A DNA stretch of 64,000 nt from the NCBI RefSeq assembly GCF_943192895.1, contig NZ_CALPCB010000003.1, positions 194,752-258,751 of the forward strand, in the 5' to 3' direction. This document shows positions 63,949-64,000 of the stretch, in pieces. The notes under the pieces were generated by a model. It saw only the letters and a list, made by a program, of their open reading frames with translations. It searched no databases and was not told where the DNA came from. The DNA is from Veillonella_A intestinalis. Its GTDB lineage: Bacteria > Bacillota > Negativicutes > Veillonellales > Veillonellaceae. How positions within the stretch are numbered: the stretch's first letter is position 1; every line of letters begins with the position of its first letter. The position numbers and the translations under genes were made by a program.

Positions 63949-64000
63949 TCATTAATCAGCGACTACCTATCCTCCCAGGCCGCTTCCAGCCAAGTACTTT

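Overview
The window is low-GC bacterial DNA that best fits Veillonella or a close relative (Negativicutes, diderm Firmicutes). This rests on a Gram-positive style T-box on pheST next to a type IV pilus operon and FHA-type (two-partner secretion) remnants that imply an outer membrane, plus anaerobic formate, one-carbon and histidine-fermentation genes and no respiratory operon. Genus assignment is inference. Most genes lie on the minus strand; the plus-strand genes are hutD, fdhD, guaC and the alkaline phosphatase/ABC cluster.

Layout. 1-9.4 kb: pheST behind a phenylalanine-type T-box, a PaaI-like thioesterase, a MacAB-type exporter, pfkA and a shikimate-kinase-like gene. 9.6-18.7 kb: one long minus-strand type IV pilus/competence operon (pilB-, pilT-, pilC-like, major pilin, prepilin peptidase, four minor prepilin-like genes, pilM/N/O-like), tightly packed, with one gene apparently lacking a normal start codon. 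19-22.9 kb: an AT-rich accessory stretch of small membrane or secreted proteins separated by fragments of a filamentous-haemagglutinin/CdiA-like toxin gene, read here as a graveyard of contact-dependent inhibition cassettes.

23-35.4 kb: a histidine-degradation and one-carbon region: hutI, hutU, a fused electron-bifurcating NfnAB, a cyclodeaminase, formate-tetrahydrofolate ligase, glutamate formimidoyltransferase, divergent hutD and a glutamate/aspartate-type symporter. hutH is not in the window. 35.7-42.9 kb: formate dehydrogenase region: fdhD, moeA, two 4Fe-4S ferredoxin subunits, a Cys-type formate dehydrogenase, a MobA-MobB fusion and a ThiT-like ECF S component. With FocA at 46 kb these form a plausible chain: histidine to glutamate plus a one-carbon unit, released as formate with ATP, then exported or oxidised.

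43-51.2 kb: guaC, a block of long-loop terminators sharing an exact 38-bp repeat, enoyl-CoA hydratase, focA, a secreted alkaline phosphatase and a possible metal-linked ABC transporter. 51.3-51.8 kb holds two tiny ORFs that together read as a frameshifted, Walker-A-less copy of the DnaA AAA+ core, the most unexpected item. 52-62.7 kb: ABC-F ATPase, UgtP-like glycosyltransferase, HU, MazG, a MurJ/SpoVB-like flippase and Mfd. The right end carries tRNA-Leu(UAG), a cobalamin riboswitch with only a gene remnant behind it, and an unexplained structured non-coding stretch.
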